Shown: positions 32,922 through 42,028 of the stretch, piece by piece | Numbering within the stretch: the first letter of the stretch is position 1 | Layout of the letters: each line of letters opens with the position of its first letter | Source: Brachybacterium sacelli | Lineage (GTDB): Bacteria > Actinomycetota > Actinomycetes > Actinomycetales > Dermabacteraceae | Reading direction: 5' to 3' | Assembly (NCBI RefSeq): GCF_017876545.1 | Contig: NZ_JAGIOD010000001.1 | Location: forward strand, 310,001 to 374,000 | DNA: 64,000 bases | Made by a program: the position numbers and the translations under genes | The notes under the pieces: generated by a model | Told to the model about the DNA's origin: nothing | Seen by the model: only the letters and a program-made list of their open reading frames with translations | The model's database searches: none

Positions 32922-33359
32922 TCAGCGCACCCTCGAGAGCCGTTCCCGAAGCTCCTGCGCCGTGGGGTTGCGCAGCACGTCCTCACCGATTAGAGCCGTT
33001 GGCGTGAGCTCGTCACCACCGTTGACCTCGCGAACCCGTGCCTTCGCCTCCTCATCCCGCCAGACGTTCACCCAGATCACGCGCGGGTCCTTGCGGAGCT
33101 GCAGCATCAGCCGCTCGCAATAGAGACAACCCGGCTTCCACAGCACCAGGGCTCGACCGGGAGCGAGTGCCGCCATCGCGCGCGGCCAGGGCGTGTGGCG
33201 GCCGCGCCGGCCGGACCAGAGAGCGACCGCGATGACCCCGAGCTCACCGACCACCCCGACTATCACGCCGTCGCGGTGGTCGTCCGCTCCGAGCACGAGC
33301 GCCAGCGCGGCGACCGCGAGCGTGCCCACGACGAGGGTCGGCAGGGTTCCGCGGTGCAT
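32922..33359 (-). CDS. Membrane-anchored glutaredoxin-like protein
   Basis: This 145-residue protein has two N-terminal membrane helices (about 8-25 and 32-48) and a glutaredoxin/thioredoxin-like domain with CLYC in LVLWKPGCLYCERLMLQL and a cis-Pro-like LTPTALIG. It probably reduces or oxidises thiols at the membrane. With two helices the redox domain would face the same side as the N-terminus, most simply the cytoplasm. TACCCT ends six bases upstream of the ATG, suggesting a leaderless mRNA. Confidence 0.8.
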   Translation of the reverse strand: MHRGTLPTLVVGTLAVAALALVLGADDHRDGVIVGVVGELGVIAVALWSGRRGRHTPWPRAMAALAPGRALVLWKPGCLYCERLMLQLRKDPRVIWVNVWRDEEAKARVREVNGGDELTPTALIGEDVLRNPTAQELRERLSRVR

Positions 33360-33470
33360 GCACTCAGGGTAGGGCGCGCAGAGATGGGTTCACGTGGGCC
33401 CGTCGCTACTGCCCCGTGCGTGGGTATCAGCGCCGGGCGACAGACGGAGGGGAGACTCCGCCGCGTGACG

Positions 33471-33986
33471 CTACGAGGAGGGCGGAGTCCCACCCTCGAG
33501 GGTGAGCTGGAGGAACGACAGGTCGAGCCACCTGCCGAACTTCCACCCGACCTGCGGGAATCTCCCCACCTCCCGGAAGCCGAGCTTCTCGTGCAGCCTG
33601 ATGGAGGCAGCGTTGCCCGCTTCGACCCCCGCGACCAGCACGTGCATGCCGGCCTCGCGAGCCCGGGAGACCAGCTCGCGCAGGAGGTTCTCCCCGACCC
33701 CCTGCCCGCGCTGGTTTCCTCGCACGTAGACGGAGACCTCCGCGGTGAATCGAAATCCTTCCCACGCGCGCCAGGTGCCGAATGTCGCGTATCCGACCAC
33801 CTCACGGTCGTCGTCGAGCGCGACTAGCACCGGGTGGCCTGCCGTTCGATGCTCGGCCAACCACACCGCACGATCCGCCTCGTCCACGCGACTCGCGTTC
33901 CACACCGCCGTCGTGTGCAGCACCGCATCGTTGTAGATCGCGGTGATGGCGGGGAGCGACGCGTCGGTCGCTTCTTCGATGTTCAT
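33471..33986 (-). CDS. GNAT N-acetyltransferase, phosphinothricin-acetyltransferase-like
   Basis: This 171-residue acetyl-CoA-dependent N-acetyltransferase resembles the Pat/MnaT group, which acetylates phosphinothricin, methionine sulfoximine or similar amino acids. Signatures are ITAIYNDAVLHTTAVWNAS, VGYATFGTWRAWEGFRFTAEVSVYV and the acetyl-CoA loop RGQGVGENLL. The ATG at 33986 follows AGGAAG and precedes the conserved start; upstream in-frame sequence is not conserved. It appears to stand alone. Confidence 0.87.
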   Translation of the reverse strand: MNIEEATDASLPAITAIYNDAVLHTTAVWNASRVDEADRAVWLAEHRTAGHPVLVALDDDREVVGYATFGTWRAWEGFRFTAEVSVYVRGNQRGQGVGENLLRELVSRAREAGMHVLVAGVEAGNAASIRLHEKLGFREVGRFPQVGWKFGRWLDLSFLQLTLEGGTPPSS

Positions 33987-34240
33987 GCGTGCTTCCTGTT
34001 CTCGTACGGCGCCCCGGACGTCAGCGGAGCCGGGCAATAGTATGTGGGCGTGGCCGCCAGGACCACGGCTGCCGGCGCGTGTGACGAGCAAGCTCGCGAC
34101 GAGGCGTCGAGCCGTGACGGCGTGGGCGGCACACGGCCTCCGGCACCGCCTCCAGGGCATGCATATTCTGGTCAGGTGTTTCCCAGGTAACTCCCCCGAG
34201 ACCCTGTCGCCACGCCGTGACCTCCGGCACAATGGGCGCC

Positions 34241-34825
34241 ATGTCCTCCCGCCTTACCCCGCTCCGCCTGGTGCGGGGCGCGGTCGCCGCGACGCTGACC
34301 ACGACCGTAGCCCTGGGTGGTCACCTGGTCGGCGGCGAGGCGGTGCCCTCGTGGATCGCGGTCGCGCTCCCCTGGTGGTTGTCGATCATCGTCTGCACCC
34401 TGCTGGCGGGGGGTTGTTTCACGCTGTCGCGCATGGCTCTGGCCGTGCTGGCCAGCCAGGCGATCTTCCATGGCATGTTCCGGGCAGGCTCCTCGAGCGG
34501 CTCACCCTTCCTGATGGCAGATCCTCCGGGCCCGCACGCGGGCCACGGCGATGCCTGGATGACCCTCTGGCACGTGCTCGCAGCGCTCCTCACGGCAGTC
34601 CTCCTTCACCACGGGGAGTCGACCTTGTTCCGGTGCTTCGGTGCCGCCCGACGTCTGCTGAGCGCACTCCGCCGGCCCGTCGACGTGCGGATCCCGCTGA
34701 GGCGGCCCGCGTCGACCGGTCGCCCCGCGATCCCAAGCCTGACGCACCTGCTGCATGCGCAGCGGGCGGTGCTCACACCTCAGCTGCGCCGGGGCCCACC
34801 CCCGCCCGTCGCTCCCGCCACGTGA
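34241..34825 (+). CDS. Hypothetical membrane protein
   Basis: This 194-residue protein has about four membrane helices in residues 12-125 and a basic, Pro-rich C-terminal tail. A His-rich segment (PGPHAGHGDAWMTLWHVLAAL) could bind metal. Similar proteins often lie near copper-related and PepSY genes in actinobacteria, and a PepSY gene follows here, so a role in metal handling is possible. The ATG at 34241 is preferred because CACAAT ends seven bases before it, as in a leaderless gene; a GTG at 34217 is the alternative start. Confidence 0.65.
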   Translation: MSSRLTPLRLVRGAVAATLTTTVALGGHLVGGEAVPSWIAVALPWWLSIIVCTLLAGGCFTLSRMALAVLASQAIFHGMFRAGSSSGSPFLMADPPGPHAGHGDAWMTLWHVLAALLTAVLLHHGESTLFRCFGAARRLLSALRRPVDVRIPLRRPASTGRPAIPSLTHLLHAQRAVLTPQLRRGPPPPVAPAT

Positions 34826-35081
34826 CCCCCTTCTTCGAACGCACGGCTCGACCGCACGGAGCGCACCCGCCCTCGCAGGCGGGCAGCTCGTCGTCGGCCT
34901 GCGCCGAATGGGCCAGAGGCACTCCGCCTGCGGCGCCTGCCCACTACGTCTCGACCTCGACAGCACGATGACCCGGCAGCGCCCAGTGCACCCCATCCCT
35001 CTCCCCGAGGCGACGCCCGACCGATTGCCCTGACAGGGGTTCCGCGAGGCGGTTCGACCTCACTCTCGCCAAGGACTCCTC

Positions 35082-36521
35082 ATCACACGCACCGACACGT
35101 CCTCACCGCCCCGATCGCAACCTCCCGTCGCGTCCCGCCGCTGGCTGGTCCCGCTCCTGAGACGCCTGCACTTCTACGCCGGTATCGCTGTGGGCCCATT
35201 CCTCCTGGTCGTCGCACTCAGCGGCGCGCTGTACGCGCTGTCCACCCCGGTGGAACGCATGATCTACTCCGACGAGCTCACCGCTCCGATCAGCGGCGAG
35301 GCCCTGCCGCTGGCCGACCAGGTCTCTGCGGCGACCGACTACGTCGGCCAGGAGGAAACCCTGGTGGCGGTACGTCCCGCCCCCGAACCCGGTGAGACCA
35401 CCCGCGTCATGTACTCCGGGACCGATCTCGGCGAGAGCGAGACCCGGGCGATCTTCGTCGACCCGGCGACCGCCGAGGTGCGTGGCGACCTCACGACCTA
35501 CGGCACCAGCGGTGCGCTGCCCGTGCGCACCTGGATCGACCAGCTCCATCGCGGCTTGCATCTCGGAGACTTCGGGCGCAACTACAGCGAGTTCGCCGCC
35601 TCCTGGATGGCGGTGGTCGCGCTCGCCGGCATCGGGCTCTGGGTCGCGCGCGCCGTGACCTCGCGCAGCCGGCGCGAGGCTCTCCTGCCCCGCCGTGACG
35701 TCAGCACCAGGCGCGGCACCCTGTCCTGGCACGCCTCCGGCGGGATCGTGCTGGCCCTGGGCATGCTCTTCCTCTCCGCCACCGGCATCACCTGGTCCCA
35801 GCATGCCGGGACCCACGTCACCGACCTCCGTGCCGCCCTCGGCTGGACCACGCCCGCGGTGACGACCCAGCTCGGCGAGGAGACGGCCGTCCCGGACGAG
35901 CATGCGGGCCACGCCGGCCACGGAGGCGGTGAGAGCGGCCACCCCTCAGCAGAGCCAGGCACTGCCGACCCGGCGATGTTCGACCATGCGCTCGAGATGG
36001 GCCAGGCGGAGAACATCGACAGCACCAACGTGGAGATCCTCCCGCCGACCTCCGAGGACACTGCCTGGGTGGTCCAGGAGATCCAGCGCAGCTATCCCAC
36101 CATGGTGGATTCGGTCGCGATCGACATGGGCGACATGGAGATCGTGGACCGCGTGGACTTCGAGGACTTCGGGCTGATGGCGAAGCTCGCCCGCTGGGGG
36201 GTCGACATCCACATGGGCACCATGTTCGGCCTGGTCAACCAGATCGCGGTGGCTCTCGTGGCCCTCGCGATCGCGGCGATGGTCGTGCTGGGCTACCGCA
36301 TGTGGTGGCAGCGACGCCCCACTCGGGGCGGGACGGCCCGCGTAGGGAAGCCACCGGCCCGCGGTGCGCTCCAGGCCGCCCCCTGGTGGGGCATCGGGCT
36401 GGTGGCCCTCGTCGCGCTCGCCATCGGCCTGTTCCTGCCGATGGTCGGCTTCGGCCTCATCGGATTCCTCGTCGTGGACTTGATGGTGCAGGCCCGAAGA
36501 ACGGACCGCTCACCGCACTGA
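35082..36521 (+). CDS. PepSY-domain membrane protein, unusual start codon
   Basis: This is a PepSY-associated membrane protein with four to six helices and two PepSY-like extracellular regions. The family start, RRLHFYAGIAVGPFLLVVAL, begins upstream of the first ordinary start codon (GTG at 35190), which would cut the conserved segment. The frame is open from 35034 and contains no ATG, GTG or TTG before 35190. ATC at 35082 sits six bases after a good AAGGA (35071-35075) and is the best initiation site, giving 479 residues. CTG codons at 35145, 35157 and 35166 lack a ribosome binding site. A His-rich loop HAGHAGHGGGESGH (about 274-287) suggests metal binding. Confidence 0.75.
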   Translation: MTRTDTSSPPRSQPPVASRRWLVPLLRRLHFYAGIAVGPFLLVVALSGALYALSTPVERMIYSDELTAPISGEALPLADQVSAATDYVGQEETLVAVRPAPEPGETTRVMYSGTDLGESETRAIFVDPATAEVRGDLTTYGTSGALPVRTWIDQLHRGLHLGDFGRNYSEFAASWMAVVALAGIGLWVARAVTSRSRREALLPRRDVSTRRGTLSWHASGGIVLALGMLFLSATGITWSQHAGTHVTDLRAALGWTTPAVTTQLGEETAVPDEHAGHAGHGGGESGHPSAEPGTADPAMFDHALEMGQAENIDSTNVEILPPTSEDTAWVVQEIQRSYPTMVDSVAIDMGDMEIVDRVDFEDFGLMAKLARWGVDIHMGTMFGLVNQIAVALVALAIAAMVVLGYRMWWQRRPTRGGTARVGKPPARGALQAAPWWGIGLVALVALAIGLFLPMVGFGLIGFLVVDLMVQARRTDRSPH

Positions 36522-36651
36522 CTCCTCCGGCAGCCGTCGATCACCCGGCGCACCGGTGATCGGGGCTGCGAGCACGACCACGGTTCCTCGCCATGGTCCC
36601 CGAGGTCCCGTCCGACAGACGGACGACTGCCCCGGCGCATAGGGTCGCGGC

Positions 36652-37527
36652 ATGGACACCGAGAGCGCCGACCCTGTTCGTCACGTGCTCGAGTCGTTGA
36701 GCGCTCACCGAGGCGCCGAACTCGTCCATCGGTTCGACCACGGAGTCGGAGGGACGTCCTTGATCGCGCTCGACGGATCGCGCCAGGTCCTGAAGGCGTG
36801 GCCGGCATCCGAGGAGGACAGGGCCCGGCTCGATACCTCCCTGGAGCTCGCGGACACGATGCGGACACGGGGCGTCGCCGTGCCGAGGGTTCTCGAGCGC
36901 GGGGAGGTCGGTGGAGTCGGATACGCCCTGTACGAGCACCTCCCCGGGGCCTGGTCCGATCAGCTGGGGCCCGAGGCGATGGACGGCCTGGTCCAGATCG
37001 TCGATGCGGAGCGTGATGCGGCGCCGCACCCGAATCCGGGATGGCACGACGAGCTGCGCCGCATGCTGGCCCGTGGCGATGCGTCCTTCGACATCGATCC
37101 CCAGGCGCTGCTCGCCGCACCGGCCGCCGCGCGAGTCCTCGAGGAGGCGCGACGTCGACTCGACGCCTGCGCGGCAGGCAGCCTGCGGACCGCCGACATC
37201 GTGCATGGCGACTTCGCGCCCGAGAACGTGCTCCTGCACGAAGGGCGCGTCGTGGGCGTGGTCGACTGGGAACGAGCCAGGATCGGCGATGCAGGCATCG
37301 ACCTGGTCGGCGCGATCTTCGACCTCGAGATCTGGGAGAAGGCCGCCGCCGGTCCGAGACGCCGTCTGTGGACCGCCGCCTCGGAGCGCATGCCCCCCGA
37401 GGCGCTGGCCGCCTACGTCGGGGTGTACGCCGTGAGGTACCTCAGCTGGTCGGTCGGCACGTCCATGGAGTCGCAGGTGCTGGACCTCGCGCACCGTCTG
37501 CTCGAGCGGACGCACGATCCGACCTGA
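36652..37527 (+). CDS. Aminoglycoside phosphotransferase-fold kinase
   Basis: This 291-residue protein has the APH/choline-kinase fold. The catalytic loop is VHGDFAPENVLL and the metal-binding Asp lies in GVVDWERARIGD, both well preserved; RQVLKAWPA carries the likely ATP-binding Lys. The substrate is unknown, since this fold covers antibiotics, sugars and metabolites. TAGGGT ends six bases before the ATG, so the mRNA is probably leaderless. Confidence 0.84.
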   Translation: MDTESADPVRHVLESLSAHRGAELVHRFDHGVGGTSLIALDGSRQVLKAWPASEEDRARLDTSLELADTMRTRGVAVPRVLERGEVGGVGYALYEHLPGAWSDQLGPEAMDGLVQIVDAERDAAPHPNPGWHDELRRMLARGDASFDIDPQALLAAPAAARVLEEARRRLDACAAGSLRTADIVHGDFAPENVLLHEGRVVGVVDWERARIGDAGIDLVGAIFDLEIWEKAAAGPRRRLWTAASERMPPEALAAYVGVYAVRYLSWSVGTSMESQVLDLAHRLLERTHDPT

Positions 37528-37541
37528 GCCTGAGGGTGATC

Positions 37542-37567
37542 CCGGCCCGATCCCGACGTCGGGCCGG
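37542..37567. terminator. Bidirectional terminator
   Basis: CCGGCCCGA and TCGGGCCGG form a perfect 9-bp stem with an eight-base loop between the convergent kinase-fold and DinB genes. Confidence 0.65.
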
Positions 37568-37604
37568 AAGCGCTCCGCGAGGTCGGGCCGCGAGGCGAGG
37601 ACGT

Positions 37605-38180
37605 TTAGGAGCGGCGGAACTCCTCCGCCGCGTCCCGGATCCTCCCGGTGAAGCGGTCCCAGAACTCGGGATCATCGCCGAGCTCGTTCTGGAGGTTGCC
37701 CGCGCGCCCGTCGATCAGCTCGCGCACGATGTCGGCGTGGCCGGCGTGCTGCGACGTCTCGGCGACCATCCTGATCAGGAGCGCCCCGAGCGTGGTGTCG
37801 GGCTCTTTCCACCAGGGCACGTGGCCGGGACTGTCGAGGTCGAGTTCCGCGAGAGTCGCATTGGCGTGGGCGCACGCACGCCGGTACAGGGCCACGATGT
37901 ACTCGCGGGACTCCCCGGGGATGGCCCACATGTCTGCCCCGTCCCAGATCGACCTGTCCTCCTGCCAGCTGATGCTCACTCCCGCAGGCCGCCCGAGGCA
38001 GTCCCCGAGGTAGCCGTACTCGAGGCCGGCCAGGTGCTTCACGAGGCCGAGCAGGTTGGTACCGGTCGGGGTGAGTGGTCGTCGGAGGTCGTACTCGTCG
38101 AGCCCCTCCAGATTGTCGAGAACATTCGCGCGCGCATGGATGAGTTTCCGGTGCAGCTCGTCCTGGAGATCGTGGCCCAT
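37605..38180 (-). CDS. DinB-family (DUF664) protein
   Basis: This 191-residue protein fits the DinB-like four-helix bundle with a three-His metal site: NLLGLVKHLAGLEYGYLGD, and TSQHAGHADIVRELIDG near the end. Members include mycothiol-dependent isomerases and transferases, so a thiol-linked detoxification role is possible in an actinobacterium. TACGAT ends six bases before the ATG, suggesting a leaderless mRNA. Confidence 0.85.
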   Translation of the reverse strand: MGHDLQDELHRKLIHARANVLDNLEGLDEYDLRRPLTPTGTNLLGLVKHLAGLEYGYLGDCLGRPAGVSISWQEDRSIWDGADMWAIPGESREYIVALYRRACAHANATLAELDLDSPGHVPWWKEPDTTLGALLIRMVAETSQHAGHADIVRELIDGRAGNLQNELGDDPEFWDRFTGRIRDAAEEFRRS

Positions 38181-38460
38181 ACAGCGATCGTAGTGACCCG
38201 CTCCGACCGCGGAAGTCCGAACCTCTCAGACGTACGTCCCACCACCGGACCCGCGAGGAACGACTCTGCCGGCGAGCCACGACACCATCGTAGTGGCGCC
38301 GGTCCCTCCGGCAGCGGCGGGGAACAGTTACGTTGAAGGCGTCACGCCATCGGTTTCGTGGGCAGGCAAGGGTCGTGTCCTCGCTTCCTGCGGGTGCGAC
38401 AGCGACCTTCCGGGGGCCGGGGCGGTGGAGACGGCAGCGGAGGAAAGGTGGGGTGGCGCA

Positions 38461-39969
38461 GTGAACGCAGGGCGACGGGGAGGATCCACAGGGTTCCGGA
38501 AGGTGGCCTCGGCAGCGGCGGCGGTGGCGCTGGTGGCGACCACCGGCGCCTGCATCTTCGGGCCGGACCGGTTCGACGTGCAGGTCGCCGACGAGGCCCC
38601 TGCCTCGACCGTGCTGGCCGGCAAGGACCCCTCACGGACCGCGATCGCTTTGAGTGCCGCGCTCTTCGAATCGGCCGACGGGGCGGTGGTCGCCACCGAG
38701 GACTCCGTCGATGCGCTCGCCGAGGTCAGCTCCCGCTCCGGGCTCCCCCTGCTGATCGGCACCGATCAGGAGGTCGCCGCCGAGCTCGAGCGACTGGGCA
38801 CCAAAACCGTCGTGACGGCAGAGGGCACGGACGTCTCCTCACTCGCGGACGGTCTCGACGTCGAGGAGATCGACCCCGCGGACTCGGAGGCCGACCTGCC
38901 CGAGGCGGGTGGGGACCGGGAGCCCGCCCCCGTCTCGCTGTTCGTCGACCCGGAGCTGGACGATCCCGCACAGGCCGTCGCTCGTGCCGAGGTCGAGGCG
39001 GCCGGCGGCGCCGTCACCGAGATGCCCGGCGGCGACCCCGGCCGCAGCAGCGACGCCGTGGCAGAGGCGAAGGACGCGATCGGGGGGGACCCGTCATCAG
39101 GCGTCCTCGCCGTCGGCGAGTCCTTCGGCCCGGCCGAGAAGTGGGCGTCCACCCTGCAGATCACCCTCACCGCCCCCGAGCTCCCGGGCGGCGGCACGAG
39201 CGTCTTCCCCGGTCGGCGCATGATCGCCGCCTACGGCTCCCCCGGCATCCCGTCCCTCGGGATCCTCGGGGAGCAAGGGGTCCAGGAGTCGATCGATCGC
39301 GTCACGCAACTGGCCGAGGACTACTCCGGGCTCACCGACGAGCCGGTCGTGCCCGCCTTCGAGATCATCACGACCCTCGCCTCCTCGCAGCCGGGTGCCG
39401 ACGGCGACTACTCCAGCGAGCTCGATCCCGAGATGCTGCGCGAATGGGTCGACGCGGCCGGGGACGCCGGCGTCTACGTCGTGCTCGACCTGCAGCCCGG
39501 CAGCACGGACTTCCTCACCCAGGCGAAGCGGTACGAGGACCTGCTCGCCGAACCCCACGTCGGGCTGGCGCTCGATGCGGAATGGCGGCTGGAGCCCGGC
39601 CAGAAACATCTCGAGCAGATCGGCTCGGTCTCGGCCGAGGAGGTCAACGAGACCTCCCGGTGGCTGGCCGATCTCACCTCGGACCACGGCCTCCCCCAGA
39701 AGGCCCTGATCCTCCACCAGTTCAGCAGCTCGATGATCACCGACCGCCAGAACCTCGACACCTCCCGTCCGGAGCTCGCGCTCACGGTGCACGCCGACGG
39801 CCACGGCACCCCGGACTCGAAGCTGGAGACCTGGAACGCCCTGCAGAAGGACCTGCCGGAGGGGATCTTCATGGCGTGGAAGAACTTCTACGACGAGGAC
39901 ACCCCGACCTTCGCCCCGGAGCAGACCTACGAAGTCGAGCCGCGCCCCTGGTTCGTCTCCTACCAGTGA
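38461..39969 (+). CDS. Lipoprotein with TIM-barrel-like C-terminal domain
   Basis: This 502-residue protein starts with GTG at 38461 and has a signal peptide with lipobox VATTGAC, so it should be a surface lipoprotein. The N-terminal half resembles the cell-wall binding repeat 2 pattern (AIALSAALFESADGAVVATE, then SGLPLLIGTDQEVAAEL). The C-terminal half (about 290-500) reads like a catalytic TIM barrel, with YVVLDLQPGSTDFLTQAKRY, VGLALDAEWRL and ALILHQFSSSMI. I do not recognise an exact family. GGAGGAAAGG lies about 15 bases before the GTG, rather far, so the start is approximate. Confidence 0.65.
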   Translation: MNAGRRGGSTGFRKVASAAAAVALVATTGACIFGPDRFDVQVADEAPASTVLAGKDPSRTAIALSAALFESADGAVVATEDSVDALAEVSSRSGLPLLIGTDQEVAAELERLGTKTVVTAEGTDVSSLADGLDVEEIDPADSEADLPEAGGDREPAPVSLFVDPELDDPAQAVARAEVEAAGGAVTEMPGGDPGRSSDAVAEAKDAIGGDPSSGVLAVGESFGPAEKWASTLQITLTAPELPGGGTSVFPGRRMIAAYGSPGIPSLGILGEQGVQESIDRVTQLAEDYSGLTDEPVVPAFEIITTLASSQPGADGDYSSELDPEMLREWVDAAGDAGVYVVLDLQPGSTDFLTQAKRYEDLLAEPHVGLALDAEWRLEPGQKHLEQIGSVSAEEVNETSRWLADLTSDHGLPQKALILHQFSSSMITDRQNLDTSRPELALTVHADGHGTPDSKLETWNALQKDLPEGIFMAWKNFYDEDTPTFAPEQTYEVEPRPWFVSYQ

Positions 39970-40088
39970 GGGCTGCTCCGTGCTGCTGACCGACGCGCAG
40001 GTCGCAGAGTTCCGGACGACCTGATCCCAGGTCCCGGAAACCACCGCGAGCCGCCATGATGGCCACGACCCCCGACGAAGGAGAATCC

Positions 40089-40562
40089 ATGACCGCCACG
40101 GCCGACCTGTACGACGAGCACGGCGAGGACCTGCAGTCCGTCGCCCTCCAGTTCCGCGATCTCGGCGGCACCCTCGCCTTCTCCGGCATGATCCGCACCG
40201 TGAAGTGCTTCGAGGACAACTCGCTGCTCAAGGCGACGGTCTCCGAGCCGGGAGACGGCGCGGTGCTCGTGGTGGACGGGGCCGGGTCCCTGCGGCGGGC
40301 GCTCATGGGCGACATGATCGCGAAGATCGCCGCGGACAACGGCTGGGCCGGGGTGGTCATCCACGGGGCCGTGCGCGACGTCGCAGTGCTCCGCTCTCTT
40401 CCGCTCGGGATCAAAGCACTCGGCTCCACTCCTCGGAAGTCGACGAAGACGGGCCAGGGGATCGTGGACGAACCCGTCGAGTTCGGTAGTGCCACCTTCC
40501 ATCCCGGGCGACGTCTGTTCGCTGATGAGGACGGGATCCTCCTCGGGCGCCGAGCACGATGA
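40089..40562 (+). CDS. rraA: RraA-family protein
   Basis: This 157-residue protein fits the RraA family, named for inhibition of RNase E in E. coli; related proteins are 4-hydroxy-4-methyl-2-oxoglutarate aldolases. Typical segments are GDGAVLVVDGAGSLRRALMGD, NGWAGVVIHGAVRDVAVL (with the Arg-Asp of the substrate loop) and VEFGSATFHPGRRLFADEDG. AAGGAG precedes the ATG at 40089. The stop overlaps the ATG of the next gene (ATGA). The metal-dependent aldolase role is as likely as an RNA-related one. Confidence 0.87.
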   Translation: MTATADLYDEHGEDLQSVALQFRDLGGTLAFSGMIRTVKCFEDNSLLKATVSEPGDGAVLVVDGAGSLRRALMGDMIAKIAADNGWAGVVIHGAVRDVAVLRSLPLGIKALGSTPRKSTKTGQGIVDEPVEFGSATFHPGRRLFADEDGILLGRRAR

Positions 40563-41383
40563 GGATCGCGACCCTGAACACCTGGGGCACCCGAGGCCCG
40601 TCGGCCGATCGGCAGAAGACGATGCGTGCCGAGTTCGCGCGGCTCGAAGCCGACGTCATCACGCTGCAGGAGACCGTGCTGACCGCGCAGGTCGATCAAG
40701 CGGCGCAGATCCTCGGGAGCGGCTATCACCTGGCCCAGCAGACGCAGCGCGAGACGGGCCGGCACGGCGCCCCGGACGGGCAGGGCATCACCACGGCCAG
40801 CAGATGGCCGATCGGGGAGGTGGTGGAGGTCGATCTCGACGTCACCGATCGCACGTCCGACTTCGCCTGCATCTGCCTGATCACGGAGATCCTCGCCCCC
40901 GCACCGCTCGGCAGGATCTGGGTCGCCAACCACTTCCCCGACTACCAGCTGGACCATGAGCGCGAACGCCGGCTCCAGGCCGTGACCGTCGCCCGCGCTC
41001 TCGAGCGTCTCCGTCTCGATCGGCCCGGCCATGTGGTCGTGGCCGGGGACATGGACGCGGAGCGCACCTCCGACAGCATGCGCTTCTGGACCGGGCGGCA
41101 CGTCATCGAGGACACCAGCGTCTGCTATCGCTGCGCGGCCGAAGCCGTCCACGGCGGCACAGCGAGGGAGACGTACACCCCCGCGAATCCGTACCAGGTG
41201 GATCCGGACTGGCCGTTCCGCAGCATCGATCACGTCCTCGTCCGCTGCACACCCAGCGGCCCGTCCTTGATCGCCCTTTCGTGCCGGCGAGCCTTCGACA
41301 CGGGCCCCACGACCGTCAGCGACCACTACGGTCTCGTGGTGGACTACGAGCCGGCCGCGGACACCGGGAGCATCGAGCACTGA
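40559..41383 (+). CDS. Endonuclease/exonuclease/phosphatase-family protein
   Basis: This 274-residue protein has the EEP fold. Active-site segments are MRIATLNTWGTRG (Asn), ITLQETVL (Glu), VANHFPDYQ, VVAGDMDAERTSDSM (Asp and Asn-equivalent) and VSDHYGLVVD (Asp-His). It could cleave a phosphodiester in nucleic acid or lipid, or act as a phosphatase. The ATG overlaps the stop of the rraA gene, so the two are co-translated. No signal peptide is present. Confidence 0.85.
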   Translation: MRIATLNTWGTRGPSADRQKTMRAEFARLEADVITLQETVLTAQVDQAAQILGSGYHLAQQTQRETGRHGAPDGQGITTASRWPIGEVVEVDLDVTDRTSDFACICLITEILAPAPLGRIWVANHFPDYQLDHERERRLQAVTVARALERLRLDRPGHVVVAGDMDAERTSDSMRFWTGRHVIEDTSVCYRCAAEAVHGGTARETYTPANPYQVDPDWPFRSIDHVLVRCTPSGPSLIALSCRRAFDTGPTTVSDHYGLVVDYEPAADTGSIEH

Positions 41384-41469
41384 GCGTCGTGCGACGACGC
41401 CCGCTCGGCGTCCGGCCTCGCGGCGTTCGGTACGCAGCCGCCTGCCGAAGGCCCCTCACACCCCTTGCA

Positions 41470-41486
41470 TCATGCACTCTGCATGA
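41470..41486. promoter_or_regulatory. Palindromic operator of the MarR gene
   Basis: TCATGCA-CTC-TGCATGA is a perfect palindrome with 7-bp half-sites. It abuts an AATACT box (41487-41492) and ends 11 bases before the MarR start codon. The place and symmetry fit autoregulation by the MarR protein. Confidence 0.65.
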
Positions 41487-41497
41487 AATACTGCGGT

Positions 41498-42025
41498 ATG
41501 CACGACGTGGAGCGCACGGCCAACCTTCTCGGCGCGACCTCCTTGGCTCTCACCGATCGCTTTCTGCGTGAGGCGACTCGGGAGCGCGGGCTGAGCACGA
41601 GCAGCGCCGCAGCGCTGGTCACCCTGCATGCAGATCCGGGGCTGAGCGTGAGCGAGCTCGGCCGACGGGTAGGGCTGAGCCAACCCGCTGCCGCGCGGAT
41701 GGTCGACGCCCTGGAAGCCCATGGCCTCGTGGAGCGGCGGCACGGCACGGCCACTCAGCGGCGCAGGAGGGTGCATCCCACCACGCAGGGGCATCAGCTC
41801 GCACATCGGGTGCTCGATGACCGCAACGATCCGCTGGTCCACGCCCTCTCGCATCTCGAGGAGAGCGACCAGCAGGTGCTGGCCGGGCTGCTGGAGAAGA
41901 TCCTGAGGCAGGTCCACGCCGAGGTGGGACAGGGCCAGCGCATCTGCCGCCTGTGCGACCGGGACCGTTGCCTGCGCTCAGCTCCCTGCCCGGTGGGGCA
42001 GGCAGAACGCGGTGAGGGCGGGTAG
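41498..42025 (+). CDS. MarR-family regulator with C-terminal Cys cluster
   Basis: This 175-residue winged-helix protein has a MarR DNA-binding core (LSVSELGRRVGLSQPAAARMV, ALEAHGLVERR and a wing HGTATQRRRRVHPT). After the last dimerisation helix it carries ICRLCDRDRCLRSAPCPVG, four cysteines in a C-x2-C-x4-C-x5-C pattern that could bind a metal or sense oxidants. The ATG at 41498 was preferred over an ATG at 41465, which lies upstream of the likely -10 and operator. The EamA transporter gene follows after three bases, so the regulator probably controls export or import of a toxic or signalling compound. Confidence 0.87.
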   Translation: MHDVERTANLLGATSLALTDRFLREATRERGLSTSSAAALVTLHADPGLSVSELGRRVGLSQPAAARMVDALEAHGLVERRHGTATQRRRRVHPTTQGHQLAHRVLDDRNDPLVHALSHLEESDQQVLAGLLEKILRQVHAEVGQGQRICRLCDRDRCLRSAPCPVGQAERGEGG

Positions 42026-42028
42026 CAC

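Noticed and set aside
34838..34856. Second LexA box (TCGAACGCACGGCTCGA)
   Set aside because: The right half is broken (GGCTCGA instead of GTTCGA) and the spacing is wrong, with no suitable gene start next to it.
34968..35033. Small ORF starting MTRQRPVHPIPLPEA before the PepSY gene
   Set aside because: No ribosome binding site, no -10 box at leaderless distance, and no recognisable features in 21 codons.
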